64,000 bases of DNA from Acanthopleura granulata (GCA_016165875.1 JABBOT010000004.1:13641672-13705671); one strand, 5' to 3'. Shown: positions 25,786 to 39,060, counted from the stretch's first letter. Made by a program: numbers and translations. The notes: generated by a model not told the origin, from the letters alone.

Positions 25786-26115
25786 TGCTTTCTTGTCGCC
25801 GTAATAGATTGAAAGTCTGTAGGCCTATACCATTAGTCCAGGCACAAAAATGATTCGGGATTTTGGGTGCATTTGGAAAGAGTGATATCTCGAGTCCATT
25901 GTACCTTTTTAGTTTCTTGGCTCAAAGCGTCTTTGACTTCCTGTGCAGACGTTGTATAACGCTATTCGCCTGACGTCACATCCGACCCCGGCGACGAGTG
26001 CAGCAGTCCTACGTAACAATACTCATACCACTTATGACGTCACTGATTATGGGCCTACGTTTATTTTGATCATGGGGTGCATTCATGATCTGTGAGGCTT
26101 TGTATAATTGTTGAG
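25786..26115. promoter_or_regulatory. Divergent promoter with two perfect CREs
   Basis: About 330 bp separates the kelch ATG (minus) from the RING ATG (plus). TGACGTCA palindromes lie at 25971-25978 and 26035-26042. The shared-promoter role is inferred from the head-to-head spacing; CREB/ATF binding is inferred from the motif. Confidence 0.5.
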
Positions 26116-27292
26116 ATGCTGTGTGTTTACAGCTTAGCAAAATGTCTTCGAGAAGTGACAGTGAATTTTGTGAATGGGAAAGACAACCATGTTCCAGTGA
26201 ATGACGGAAGTGTTCAGTCCTTCCGGCACAACCCGCTCTCTTCTTCTCTGGGCGCGGGTCACTGGTCGTGGAGACTAACCTGTGGCATATGCCTGGAGTA
26301 CTTTAAAGAGCCTGTAATCCTTCCTTGTGGGCACACCTTTTGTCAAAGGTACTGAGGAAAAACTGATTTTCCGCTTGCACAAGTCCTCAAATATTACGGT
26401 TTAATTACCTACCGAAGTAATGACACAAGTGTCACAAGCATGTGAGAATCGCATCTATAGGCTACAGGCCTACATGTACCTCATTTATGCTATCATGAAT
26501 ATACACGCCTTTAGAAGCAGTCCATCATTCAGTAAGCTTCAGTACTGATGGTATAATTTCTTTCCAGCTGCATGGTTACCCTGATAGACCATGAACGTCG
26601 GAGACGCCCATGCATAACCATGGAAAATCTGCGAATCCGTTGCCCAGAATGTCGACAGACGATGCGAGTGAACGCAGTGAAGAACCGATTTGTCCACAAT
26701 ATCACGGCAGCATCTATCCTTGACGGCTGGCTGCATACTCTCATGTCTCGCTCCTTGGTTAGTAAATTCTTGTTCATATATTTTAACCCTTCTGGGAAGT
26801 TAATTACTCAAAATTTTTCGACGGTAAAGTGACTTGCCATGTTTATGCATTGGTATCGAAGGGTGAATGTCTTGGTCTTCGTTGCAGACGGATAGGACTG
26901 TGCAGGTCAGCCCAGATAAATCGACGTCTGGAACACAGACAACACCACCCGGACTTTCGGAATGTAGAGAATCATTGCGGCGACCAAGACGTTTTCAGAC
27001 CTTATCTTTGCAGAAAACCCCTCAACTCGGAAACCAATTACCAAGAATACCGGACCACCTTGTTCAAGTACCAGAAGTCTGGAATACGGGAGAAGAAACC
27101 TTAGAATTGGATGGACCTCCAGACTGGGGTTACTGGGGAATGTATTCAGATATAAAACACCCACTGGTACAGCTTCAGCCCACACCAAAATGGGTTTTGC
27201 CAACGTCTGACATCTCGAAATATGGGTGGTACCTTAATCATTTTGTTTTTGCGTTCTTCTTGGCGATGTGCTGTACTGATTCCAAATTTTGA
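26116..27292 (+). CDS. RING-finger (C3HC4) protein, paralogue of the gene at 3941-4952
   Basis: Three exons, 26116-26348, 26568-26757 and 26888-27292, encode 275 residues from the first in-frame ATG. The start is uncertain, because the N-terminal 50 residues have no recognisable domain. The spliced RING has Cys-Gly-Ile-Cys, CGHTFC, a Cys two residues on, a 24-residue basic loop and CPEC, giving all eight ligands. The first intron cuts the RING in phase 2 immediately after HTFC plus one residue, exactly as in the minus-strand RING gene. The second intron is phase 0 after a helical Leu-rich stretch resembling the end of TRIM RING regions. The last exon adds a Ser/Thr/Pro- and Arg-rich tail, an aromatic DWGYWGMYSD segment and a short hydrophobic end (HFVFAFFLAMCC). 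That end is too short to be a confident membrane anchor. It is a candidate E3 ligase with unknown target. AATAAA lies about 30 bp after the stop. Confidence 0.75.
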
Positions 27293-30200
27293 TGCCTTAA
27301 AATACTATAAAGTACCATAAAATAAAATGTTATCGGAACTTGTACAAATGGGACATTACAGCTTATCTCGCATTAATTCGGCTTAACTTTCTTGCACGTG
27401 TTAAAAAGCATCTTGTAATTAGTTTTTGAGTTGTAGTCAGACACCTAGATGTTATATCAGATTGAATTGTATTTTCATTCGGTAACTATAAGCTTACATA
27501 GATGGATAGTCATGGCCATTCTCAAGTCCTTTATCAAAGACATGAATGAAACTGAGAAAGTGCACTACCCTAATTCGTCTAATTATTGGGGGATCTGGTA
27601 TGCCCCTTTCAGAACGTGTAATTACAGCAATACAGTTTCTTTTCTCGCCTCGTTAATATTTTTCATGGACAATATAACTATACCTTTACTTCGCCTAAAA
27701 ACTGGAAGAGAATAATAATTATTTGCTTTCATCAGTACTGCTACCTGTCCCAAAAATTAGAATTGGGGTATTTTGTAACTTCCGTCTTTCATTTATAGCT
27801 TCTTAATAGGTTACTGTCATTAAAGGTTCCTTCATATTTAGCCACAGATAATGTTTGTTGTTGTGTGTTTCAATCTTCCGCCGCCCTTCGACGGGTTCCT
27901 GACAAGCCTCTTCATTTAAAGCTGCTGTCAGACAAACACTATTTGGATTCTAGCTAACCTTTAAAATCACTAGTGTCATGCTAAGAAAAAGTTGTATAAG
28001 TTAACATGAAACGCTTCTGATGAATTTGCGTGTAGGCATCCGCAGATATACAAGAACCTTTAACGGACACATCTTCTTGAAGTGATTCTAGTGTTATTTA
28101 CACTTACAAATGCAGTTTGATGCCATACACGTGTCGTACCAACTAAGCTTTAATACAGCAACATTTATTACCGGCAAAATGATTGGCACAGAATACGCCA
28201 CATGCACACTGTTACTTAAAACATACCATTACCACCAACTCATTTTACATTTGTTGACAGATCTCGATTAATAGCAATTCCCTTACATCTGACAAAGTTA
28301 GCTGCTAGCATTTAAAATTTGGTGGAAAACCTAAGAGAAACGGACAAATGAACCGGAATGTTGATCAGCGCTTTCCAAGATATAATGGACTACAGAGAAG
28401 TCCAAGGCAGAAGTCAAGTCGTCGCAAATTAGCTACTTAATTGGTCGGAGATTCACTTTCTACGTCAATCATACAGGTTATCATTTGCTCGAAGCTTAGG
28501 AACGGCTTTTAACGCTTCAAGATCGAGTTCAGTTTACACTAGACTTTGGTTGATTCATTTCAGAAACTCATATCTTGGACACAAATCCGGTGCGTCGCCA
28601 GGTGCGAACGAGAGAGAAAACAGCAGACAACAAAATGAAAACCTCAGCTATCTTTTTAAGAAAATACACATCCAACACTAAGAAGGAAATGATACATTAG
28701 CTAGGTGACTGATAACTTGTAGTGCACGAGATCTGGGGTTCAGTCCCGATCCTAGCCTGTTACAATTTCGTGACGAGCCTTCAGAGAGGGGAACGACCTT
28801 TCTCCACTATGCATATCCTAATTCTGACCTTGTTGAAAGTCACCTCTTATATAACAGCTATCTTAAATATTAGATCTTGCGGGGCCTGGGCCCTACTGGA
28901 CCTTTGCCTACATTGGAATTGGTTAGTAATTTAGCTACAGCAGCAAGCAAACGTTATAAATATTTGTGAAAATCACAAGTGACTTCCTTGCTGAAAGGTG
29001 GTCACGATGTGTGTGCAGCCATCTGGGATTTCAGAGCTCCGCAGGGGTAGGCCTATTAGATTAGGAAAATTGAACCCCTCTTCAAAATTCCTGGCGTCGC
29101 CCATGAAAATTAAACGATAAAACAAAGTCTACATATATTGTCTGGATTTATCCACAATTATCGTGTGTAAGAACATGTCCAAGTGAACCACATCGTAACG
29201 TTTACACCCAACTTCAATTTCCACAGAAACATTTGGTTCCTGCACAGCCATTTCATTTTTGCCGCCAAAGCTCTTTGTGAAACAGTAGCAGATTACCTGT
29301 AGCAGGAAGAGGCAAGATGAACAAGTGTAATATATTTATAACACTGACAATTTCTTTTGTCTATAGAGCAGACTGTCACAGAATATCGAAGTAATGGATG
29401 TTTACCGAAAAGTAATTTTATTTCTTATAGAGAAAACAGAAACTCAAAAAACAGAAAAGAACAACAATCACGATAACAAAATTGTGTTCCGACACATGTG
29501 TAACACACATTCAAGGATTCACTTACCGTATAAATTGCGATAGTCTAGTACATGTATTGGGGAAACTAAGCCATCTCCTCATTTAAGTGCATTTTCAATT
29601 CGTTTATAGGACAGCCACAAGTACATAATCAATTTTTTTTCACATCGGTTACTGGATTCCCATAAGCCACAATAATTTCTTTCACTACAATCATGCAGCT
29701 AAGTTTGTCGTTGCGTATACGGCAATTCAGTGCGGAAATACTTAAGTGCATCGGAAAGGATATGTGGCTGGATAATCTGGCCACTAACATCTGATGACGT
29801 TACAGCAGTCGATAAAAATGTTGTGGTAGTACACTATACGTATGCCAACCTGACGGACAATGGGAACTGCAATGTGCATAGGTACAAAAATTCCAGAAGA
29901 GTTACGATTATTCAGTCGGTGTAGATTCAATGATTTATTTTATAAACATGACTCCATGAAAAGACTGCCCCAAACTCTCCAGCGACATATCCATTTACAT
30001 GCATATTTTCATGTTAAACATTAACACTCACAACATACCATCCATTTATGTGTATTTTTGGCATGTTAAGCATTAACATTCGCGACAAACAAAAACAACC
30101 CACCTAAGGAAAAACCCCTTTCTCAAACAAGAACCTGCTCAACTGTATAGTTGTTTAACTGAATACACGTGGCTGTATAGTACTGTAAAATCATCTCAAC

Positions 30201-30777
30201 ATTCAATGCACTAACCTTACTCATTTTCCTTCAAAAATCCCAAGACGCATATCACAGAGTCAATATCATGCCAAGATGTTTCATGTGCAATTTTATGTCC
30301 CTTTATGTTCTTAATGGAGACATATCTTACGTAATTGACATCTACCGACTATTTCAAAAACACGATTCACACACAACTAACTTCTTAACATTTAGATCAA
30401 CACCATTCAAAACATTATTACTGATCTTTCGAAAGAAAAACATCACATGCCTTCTCTTGAATTTAAACTCAAGTAAAATTTGTTAAATTCAAGCATCGTA
30501 AAGCCCTACTTGTAAGTTTTGGATTTATCTCTTGATACATTTACTGCTATAAGAGTATAATTTAGAAAAGAAAAAAAAAGCATAACATTCTTAACAATGA
30601 GATTCTGATATCACATTCTTCCAATAAAGTGTACCTTAGTTTTAGTAAGTTTCATGATCCTCATCCTATATACATGTACATTAAGCTTTAGTATTTAAAA
30701 TGTTTTTTGATGAATACTTGATTAAAGCTGATTAGCAAGCATACTTACTGGTAATTAGAAATTATTAGAATTGAAGT
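27293..30777. other. Intergenic region between convergent genes
   Basis: No supported exon. Short open frames (27449-27715, 28722-28934, 30268-30486) carry no recognisable domain or splice-site context. The 3' UTRs of the RING gene (from the left) and of the zinc-finger gene (from the right) must lie here. Confidence 0.5.
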
Positions 30778-33700
30778 CTATGTATTATGTTGCCTCATAT
30801 GAGCAACCAGACCTCTCTTGTTTGGAAAAACCCTGTTACAAGTAAGACAGGAAAAGGCGTTACCGTCGTCATTATGGTTAAAATGTATATTACGTCGGTG
30901 TGACTTTAAAGCAGCGTAAGTTTTGAATTTTGTAAAGCACAGATTACACGTAAGTGGCTGGTCAACAGGTAGGGGTGGACCAAGTTTCTGCTTTTTCTTG
31001 ACAGGGGCAGACATATTAGAACCACAACTGCTGAAGTGAGAGGAAAGGCTGCTTTTGTTTGAGAACCAGCCATTGCAGTCTAGGCAGCGAAAACCTTGAG
31101 GGTCTGATTTCTGTGCCTTGTCAGGTTTCATTTCTTCAGAAGGTGCAATAAAAGACTGCCCTGGAGACAGGTTGAATGGCACATCTTCTACGTCTTCCCC
31201 ATTAAATCTCTCGATGTAAACATAAGGGGCACTTGGAGTTTCTTCCTCCTCTTCAGTAGAATTGACCTCCTTGGATCCATTCAGACATCCCTCACCTACA
31301 TCACTGTCATCGTCTTTGTCTAAGGTATTCCCCTGCTTTTCCACATACATAACATTACCCTTCAGTACATTGGCATGGTCATCCAGGTGTTTCAACATAG
31401 CTAACTGTTGGTATGTGCAAAATGAACACGATTTACATGAATAAGCCCGAAATTTGGGATGGTGAGAATTGATATGCAGTTTAAGACAGCGTCTTTCCTG
31501 ATACACACGCTCACATCCATTAGCTGGACAGAAATATTTGCCACCATGCTTGGAATAAATGTGTTTTCCCAATTCACTATTAGATTTGCATGGGTAGCCA
31601 CAAGACAGGCAGAAGGATGTTTTGTGGACCACATTCTGTACAGTGCTTCCCACCTTACCTTCTACCTCTAACTTTACAGTCTCAGAGCGATCCAATGACA
31701 CAGAAGCAGTGGGACTAAAGATATTTACATGCTCTTTTAACCTGTGGATATCAAGAGACCGCTTATAGGGAAACACACAACCACACATGTTGCATGACTC
31801 TGCTGCAGAAGCTGTCAAGGAGGAAGGTCCTCTGTTTTGAGCGGCAATGTCTTCCGTGGAGGATGTTGCACTGGAAAAACTGTGTTCTGGAAGTTTTGTT
31901 CCATGCTGCTGGTACATCTGTTTAACACCATGAGGCTGGACAGAGGTGGTGGACTGACCTGGATTTCCTGATGGAACAACCATAGGAACTTTCTCTTGGA
32001 TAGACACCATTCCTTTGTTGGCATGCTTTGCCACCATGTGAGCTGTTAGATCATGTTTCTGTGCAAATACAATGCTGCAGAAGTGACACTTATATTGGGG
32101 TTGGCTGCCTTCCTTCTCTGTATGAGCAGAGAGGAAATGTGCTCTTAACTGAATGTCATGAGAAAATGCAATCATACACTGGTTACAGGTGTATACCGGA
32201 ACCTCATCTTCGTCCTTTCTTTTTGGTTCACCATCTGAAACTAAGAGTAAAGGCATATTCAACTGATTATTTAGCATGACTTCAACAAAAAAGCCTAGTT
32301 AAGCAAATGACCAAAAAGTAATACTACATATGCATGTAAATTGTTATACTAACATGATAAGACAAAGATCATCACACAGTTCTACTACTTGCTTAATAAT
32401 ATTTGCTTACTGATAACACAGCTTGACCAGTTTGGGCTCTCAATGGTTTTCTGGAACTAAAATGGCTGTAGATGAAAGAAATATTGGATAACTCAGCAAG
32501 AGTGAACACGTGAGAATTACCAACACAATGTATTTCCTGGACTCTCACCTTTTTTCTTTGGTCTAAATGCAACACGAACAGGAGGCTCACTGGAAGTGGT
32601 TAAGGCACAAAGATTACTCTTCTCTTTATTTACTCCCTTCGTAGTTGCCAACGTTGATTGCTGTGGGTTTGATGCAGATAATACTATGGATTTCCCTTGG
32701 ATAGTTAGTTTTGTTGGCATGGTATCAACATCTGTGAAGCTTCTATTGGAAGCAACAAAAGAGGCAAGTTTCTCTTTTAAAATAGAAGATGCTGTGATGG
32801 AATTTGCAGGTGTCTTTGATACGTGGTTTTGGGGAAGTTGTGGTTCGAGAAACAGCACTGGGGGTGAGTTGTTCATCTGTTGTTGAGGAGCAGATGATAG
32901 TGACGAGACTGACTGTAAAAGGGGTGGGGGTGTGGAAACCAGTGGGGAGGAACATGGTATCACTTGCCCAGAGGAGCAAGACGCTATAATTTCTGAAGGG
33001 GAGGCTGTCTCTGTTGATAAACTACTGAATCTTCCGCAAGCAGACATCTCTTCCTTCGACTGTTCCTCTTTTTTTATTCGCATGGCAGACATTTTCGCAC
33101 TTTGTGATGGTATGCTATCTTCTATTACCATAACATCATCTAACACTTCAGTTTTTACCACAGATATGTCAGGCTCAGGTTGAATTGGGATAACATCATC
33201 ATCCTCATCATACTTCTCTGCTTTGATAATCATTGGCTGCCCAGTGGTTGAACTTTCAGTAGCACTGGAGACAGGAACTGCACATGCCCGATTCAATGTT
33301 GACTGCAGGGAATGGGCTTTGCTTAAAGTCTCTTTCTTGATGGGAGATGTCTTCACCTTTCCTTGGGGATTCACAGGGGTACAAGTATAGACAACTTTCA
33401 CATTTAACTTTGCCCCATCTACATTACACATGGACAGCATATCTGTCTTGTCTGCAAACTGATAAGTCATAGGCTGTGGTGTGCGATCCACCCTTATCAG
33501 TGTGACTGGAAATGGAACGGCAAAAGCAGATGGTGCAGCAGTTGTCTCCCCTGGCTGGCTTGTAGGTGGTGGTTGTGGTGGAGAGGGGGATGGAGATGGA
33601 TGCTTGGCTGTAGGTGGTTGCTTGGCTGTAGGTGGTTGCTTGGCTGTGGGAAGATGCTTGGTTGAAGACAGTGGCTTGGTTGCAGAAGGCTGTTTGGTAG

Positions 33701-35429
33701 AAGGCTTATTCTTTAAGCTACTCAAAGAATTCGCTGAAAGTACACACAGAAAAGAGTTTGTCATGCTTGGTTTCCTGCATAGGATTCAAATAACCATACA
33801 ATGATGTAGGGTGGGGGTAAATCAGAGTACTGACAACTTTCGTTCAGTTGCCAGGAACAACATTCAGTTACACAGTTATGAAGAAATGATGTACTGATGC
33901 AATCTCCTGTAAAAGGGACTATGCCTTAACATTGCACAAGCTGTTTATTTAAAAATACCTGAAAGACAATAATCAAAATTTAATACTACAGCATAGCTCT
34001 ACTGAACTAATTCCATTTGTTTTAATTTGCATCTCTTGTGAATCAGAATGATAATACTGGTAAACAACCGCCATTGACTCATACAAACTGTTTTGATTTT
34101 AGAGTGATGAGACCTTTCATTCAAATCTGGCATCCAACTAAAAATCACTCTTGTGCTGATACAGTATCTTTAACAATGTGATTGATGCTGAATGTTTTGA
34201 AGTTTAACAAAAATTTTGGGATGGATTAAGTGGCTGACTTTTAGAAATCAATAAATTTACTAATTTGTCACTTTTCATAACTTCTGACATTCACTCTACA
34301 AAGTGTCAATGCTTAAACTGTTAATCTCAAATGTTTAAAAAAAATCAACTGGTAGATTTCAGTCTGGTATCATGGTATCCATCATAATACATATTTACAT
34401 GTACAAGATTGAAAATTTTCCAGACAATAATAAACACAGAACTTAGAATTTAGGACAAGGATAGTTGTAGTGACTCATTTGAAGGGGGTGTAAGTGAATG
34501 AATTGAACTAAATGATTGTGGCTCTGACCTGAGTCTTCCATGTTTAGGAAGTTTCAATGGAGAAATCAATGATCTAGAAATACACTTGTATTCGCTATTG
34601 TAGGCTTTCCTTGATCAAGATGGCAGGATGACTGTGGAAAACAAAAGAGAATCTAACTGATAAATAGTGGGCACCAACAAACCTGCATTCCTCTGCTTAG
34701 TGAGCTTCCTTGCTTCAGCTTTGTACTTCTTTTTCTCTTGTACTGAAAGTGCTGACCACTAAAAGAAAAATTAGATTCGGTTAAATACAGGACTTGCAGA
34801 GTCTGCTTTTTTTTTCTGGCATATGTTCAGAACCACAATGCTTTGATTTTTATACTATAATATTGTACAATAAATATGCTTCTCAAGAGTTTTTAGATAC
34901 AAAATCTTGACTGTGTTGTTGTACCAAAGTTTTACTCTATTGTCACTTGTGAGATGACACGAGAGAATCATATCATTTCACAGATCACCCTTGGCTGGTT
35001 CTTCCCAAAAAAGCCCCAAAGACAAATGAAGCAGCAGAATCTTAATAATTCTCTGATCAAGTATAAAAGCGAACCCAATCCTCAGTGATTAGATTACAGC
35101 TTATTCGCAGATCTCTTTTTGGCCAAAACCTTAACAGGTAATGAAAACCTTAATTTTTTAGGGGGGGGGGGGATTAACTCACCATTTCTCCTATTTTCTT
35201 GCTGATTTCTGCAAATGAAGCTAGAGGATTTTCCTCTAAGATTTGCTTATGGACTTTCCTTTGGAACACTGTATAGCAAGTGTATCTCTGTAATAAAGCA
35301 GAAAACAGAACTTAAATGCAGCCAAATTCTACACTAGTTTCTGAAGTCTAACAAACATAAAAACTCTTCAAAACTGATGTTCACCAAATGGATATGTTTT
35401 AATGCACTTACAGATTTAGACCCTTCCAT
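30778..35429 (-). CDS. HMG-box protein with nine C2H2-type zinc fingers
   Basis: Five coding exons, 35429-35412, 35287-35183, 34758-34683, 33733-32549 and 32240-30778, encode 948 residues. All junctions are GT-AG and phase-consistent. Exon 1 encodes only MEGSKS; its acceptor (CTTTCCAG, 35 bp upstream of the ATG) implies a further 5' UTR exon. Exons 2-3 form an HMG box (about residues 7-64), with FAEISKKIGEMWSAL and KKKYKAEARKL as landmarks; its usual Pro/Lys-rich lead-in is missing. Exon 4 is long and low-complexity, with TAKQPP repeats, Pro/Ser tracts and several acidic and Lys-containing motifs. Exon 5 carries nine C2H2-like fingers from about residue 477 to the C terminus. The fifth has a longer Cys spacing, and the seventh ends with Cys instead of the second His. 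Probably a nuclear DNA-binding regulator. I do not know a named protein with this exact architecture. Confidence 0.88.
33593..33655 (-). repeat. Coding 18-bp tandem repeat (TAKQPP units)
   Basis: Within exon 4 of the HMG/zinc-finger gene, an 18-bp unit encoding Thr-Ala-Lys-Gln-Pro-Pro is repeated about three times. Related Ser/Thr-Lys-X-Pro units precede it and a Pro/Ser run follows. It is likely to vary in length between alleles. Confidence 0.7.
35161..35172. repeat. Poly-G tract (poly-C in the transcript) next to a splice donor
   Basis: Twelve consecutive G on the plus strand. On the transcribed minus strand this is a C12 run about ten bases inside the intron after the GTGAGT donor of the HMG-box exon. 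Confidence 0.85.
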
Positions 35430-38400
35430 TTTGCCTGATGCCAACTGGAGCCTAATCCTGGAAAGAACAAGCAAAAATAGACATTAATACTTTCCTTAGT
35501 TATCCTTGATCTTTGTCTTCATAAGGCCATTGATATTACTTTTCGTTAGACATCTATACATCAATGTAAACCATCTGTTTGAATACATTCATTTCGCGGG
35601 ATATTCAGATTCTATGTCTGAGACCTGTTCCAGGCTAAACTTAGATGCAAATCTGCTCGTACGTCGAGGCTTTGTATTGTCACCATTGTGGTAAGTCATA
35701 TGCCTGGTTTCTGTATGTTGGGAGCCAGGCAGATAATGCGTAGAGTTAAAAAGTTGGGAGACCATGAAGGGGCCAATGGTAACAGATGAAACATATTGTT
35801 GGCAGGACAGTAATCGTGTCAGACCTTGATATGTACTGGATAAATTCTTGACCTGCTTTTCTCAGAGATCTATGTTTGCCACCTGTAGAGAAGGTTTGGC
35901 ATACAACAAGGCATCTTTGAACAAAGACAACATTTGGGAAGTCAACTTGAATAATAATGACATTCATCAAAAATTATTTGTCAAAATGAAAAAAAAAATG
36001 TCAAAATTAATGCTGCTTGTGCTATTTAGCCTTTTTTCCCCATTCGTAATGAAATTATTTTATTCTGTTCTCAGTGTAAAGCCAAAGATAGGTGAAGTGG
36101 GTCACAGTTGAGACCTGCACTATACTCAACTGTACTGTGATACAGCTCGACTTTCAGACTGGCCAACTATGCCTAAGAATCAAGCCTAATGTGGGCCAAG
36201 ACTGTAATGAGTTTCTCCCTGGAAACATATATAATTGTTATTTAGCTCATCTACAGTAGAACCAACACAACTTTACAGCTTGAGCCAGATGAGCAAATCA
36301 CCGGCGTTATTGCTGCTGGAAATCTGTCCATTGTTGTTTTTACGTGTTGTATATGTCAGATGTGTTTTGAACGCACCGAGCAGAAGTCATTTTGCAGTCA
36401 CTCCAGGTGTATCAAACGAAACTGTTATAACTTAAATAGGCTAAATAACATGATATGTCGTCACCATGGTTTCCAGGAAGTAGCTTTATTTGAGTTTTAG
36501 GCTTGCATTAGGCATTTTTCCAGGACATAGTCATAGGCCAATCTAAAAGTAAGTCCGCATCACTGCATGGTTGAGCACAGTACAGGTCTCAGAGAATCTG
36601 AACATCGTTGGTGACTGTGTCAAAGGTGACACAGCATAAGGTGACAATTGTAATGACATTCCAACAACCTTGGGTTAGCGCAACAACAACAATATGATTA
36701 TGACTGCTTCAAGTCACAACATAAAGTAGCCAAGTAATCACATGGCATTTCCACTACGCTACAACGCCATGGGAAAGTCCCATTCGAAACTAATAGCGCG
36801 AACTCGGCCACCTACCGTCCGCCTTTCAACTGACCAGTTCGGCTCTGGTACTGTGTTGCATTTTTCTCACTAGGTTGGGTGCTTTGCGTTCGCTACAATT
36901 TCCGACCCGTAAAGCCCATAGTTATATTACAACAAAACTCGAGCAAACTCTCTCTCTCTCGGTACACACCAGGGCTAAACATAAAGTCATGTTGAACTAA
37001 CTTAATAACAAAAAAGAAAGAAAGAAAAAAAAAAGGGAAGTTAAACAGTCTGTCTCAAGCCACTTTATCACGGCAATGAAACTTAATTCTGTACTGTAAT
37101 ATTCCACAGGCAAATTATTAACATGACCCAAAGCCGTTTAGAGTGAAAGCCTGCATTTGGAAAGTGCAACAACAACAACGATAACCATTACGCCTGACTT
37201 CGAACAGATTATTTCCTGAAGTAGACTGCTAATTTTAATGACGAAAGGCGCTTTTGGGGAAATCATGACACAAATCTAACATACTCAACAGAATGAATGG
37301 TGCATACTGCATAAGGTGACAATTTACTTGGAACAGGCAATAGAGGGCGCTGTGCAAATTTTATCCAAGCAGACGGCGTAAACCCATTCACGTGTAAAAC
37401 TAAGCTATATGGACCAGTCCCAAGACACTGATCAGAAGCATACCAAACTTTCATTGGTGCTGTTTCGGGAAAATAATAAAAACGTCCAACAAACCTCACA
37501 CTTGGTATTATTTTTTGATGCAAAGTCACCGTATCGAAAACTACCGAAATATTTCATGGCGCCATTTTCATTTCTGTGTAGCCCCACCGTGACAGGGGAG
37601 ACAACCAAGGTACGGTATTGGCCATGTCAGTGAAAAACTTAATCTCAAATCGCCATTTTGAATGCGCTCATGAAAATTTGAGGATCGTGTTAAATACTTA
37701 GGAGAAGCTTATGACATGGTCTTTTTAAATTTGTGTAATTCCATTGGTATTTAAATGGCTTTCAGTCGTTGTTAAATACTTTTGAACATATCGACATGCA
37801 TAATGCGGCTCAACAAGTCAGTCGAAGAGGCCCGATAGCTCGACTCCAGCATCCAATCATGTATTGACGAACATGTATACATATAAATATAATTGCATTC
37901 AAGTTCTTATTCTCAATCATAAATTGGTGAGATACTGAAAAGGTTTGAAGCCCAACAAAGAATTTTTTCGCCACTTAGGATGAAGGTTTCTTAGATAAGC
38001 CTGGTAAAGTCTCTGGTTGTGTCTCGCCAAGGCACCATGCCACAATTAAACCTTTTTGAACGGGTAAAAATTTAGTTGTTTTTTTTTCAGGCAAGTCATA
38101 CAGGCATTAAACTTTTCATCCTCATCAAGAATGGAAAACGATACCAAAATGCGTGTTGGCTTGAAAAAAACCACACGTGGCATACGCCATATTAACTTGA
38201 AGATCTGATGATTACGATTACTATGAAATCAGAAAAATGTTATAATAATGACAACAACAACAATGACAACAACAACAACAACAATGATAATAATAATAAT
38301 ACATTTATAAATGGTAACTGGGACTACCCAGTATAAAATTTACTATCTATTCAACTAATTAACAATACTGTATTTAACCCAAATTCGTCAAAAACAACCA

Positions 38401-39060
38401 TGTTAGAGGCGAATGAAAATTATCAAATAATATATTTTTATTATGAAGCACACAATTATCAGTAGGATGTCACTATACCTTCCGAACAAACGTGAAAGCA
38501 CATTTCAAGATCAATAGAAATCTCAGAACCCGGCAGAATAAGTAGGTCTGGATTCACCACGGACAAAATTTTAGTCTAAATACAGCGTTTAAATTCAAAC
38601 CAGATGATTTAAATCATACCCAATGATAAATTTTGAGTGTTTTAACACTAATTCACTATATTTAAATTTCGAACATTCTTGCACATCAGTCATTTATATA
38701 GAAACTTCTGTGATGGAAATCCACATTCAAATTGCATCATTTTAACTACATGAGTATAAAAATTCACAACTTTAAAATAACATGTTCCACTGCAGCGAGA
38801 TTCGACTTATATGCAGGTACTCGCGTATGTATTTCTTGTTCGAATTGAAACATCAAAGTGTGAACACATCTAAATTGAGGCGTGTAGTAATGATTTTAAT
38901 TGATTTGTTTAATTCTGTTTATTTATTTGTTTTTCGAGCAAGTTCAAGATCATGTAACAACTAAAACCAACGTCAGACTTCCGAACGGTTATGTGTAAAT
39001 GTATATGTGTGAGGGCGTGTTTTTTTAATTTTTTTTATAGACTACACTTCAAAGAGGCCG
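35430..39060. other. Region between divergent HMG/zinc-finger and phosphatase genes
   Basis: Contains the unlocated 5' UTR exon or promoter of the minus-strand gene. A weak candidate donor, GTAGGT on the minus strand, lies near 36815 in a relatively CpG-rich patch. No coding exon is supported. An AAC/AAT microsatellite lies at 38241-38301. Confidence 0.45.
38241..38301. repeat. (AAC)n/(AAT)n compound microsatellite
   Basis: About 60 bases of interrupted ACA then TAA trinucleotide repeats. Confidence 0.85.

Noticed and set aside
33481..33804. 107-codon Gly/Val-rich plus-strand frame
   Set aside because: Antisense shadow of the low-complexity Lys/Pro repeat in the HMG/zinc-finger gene.
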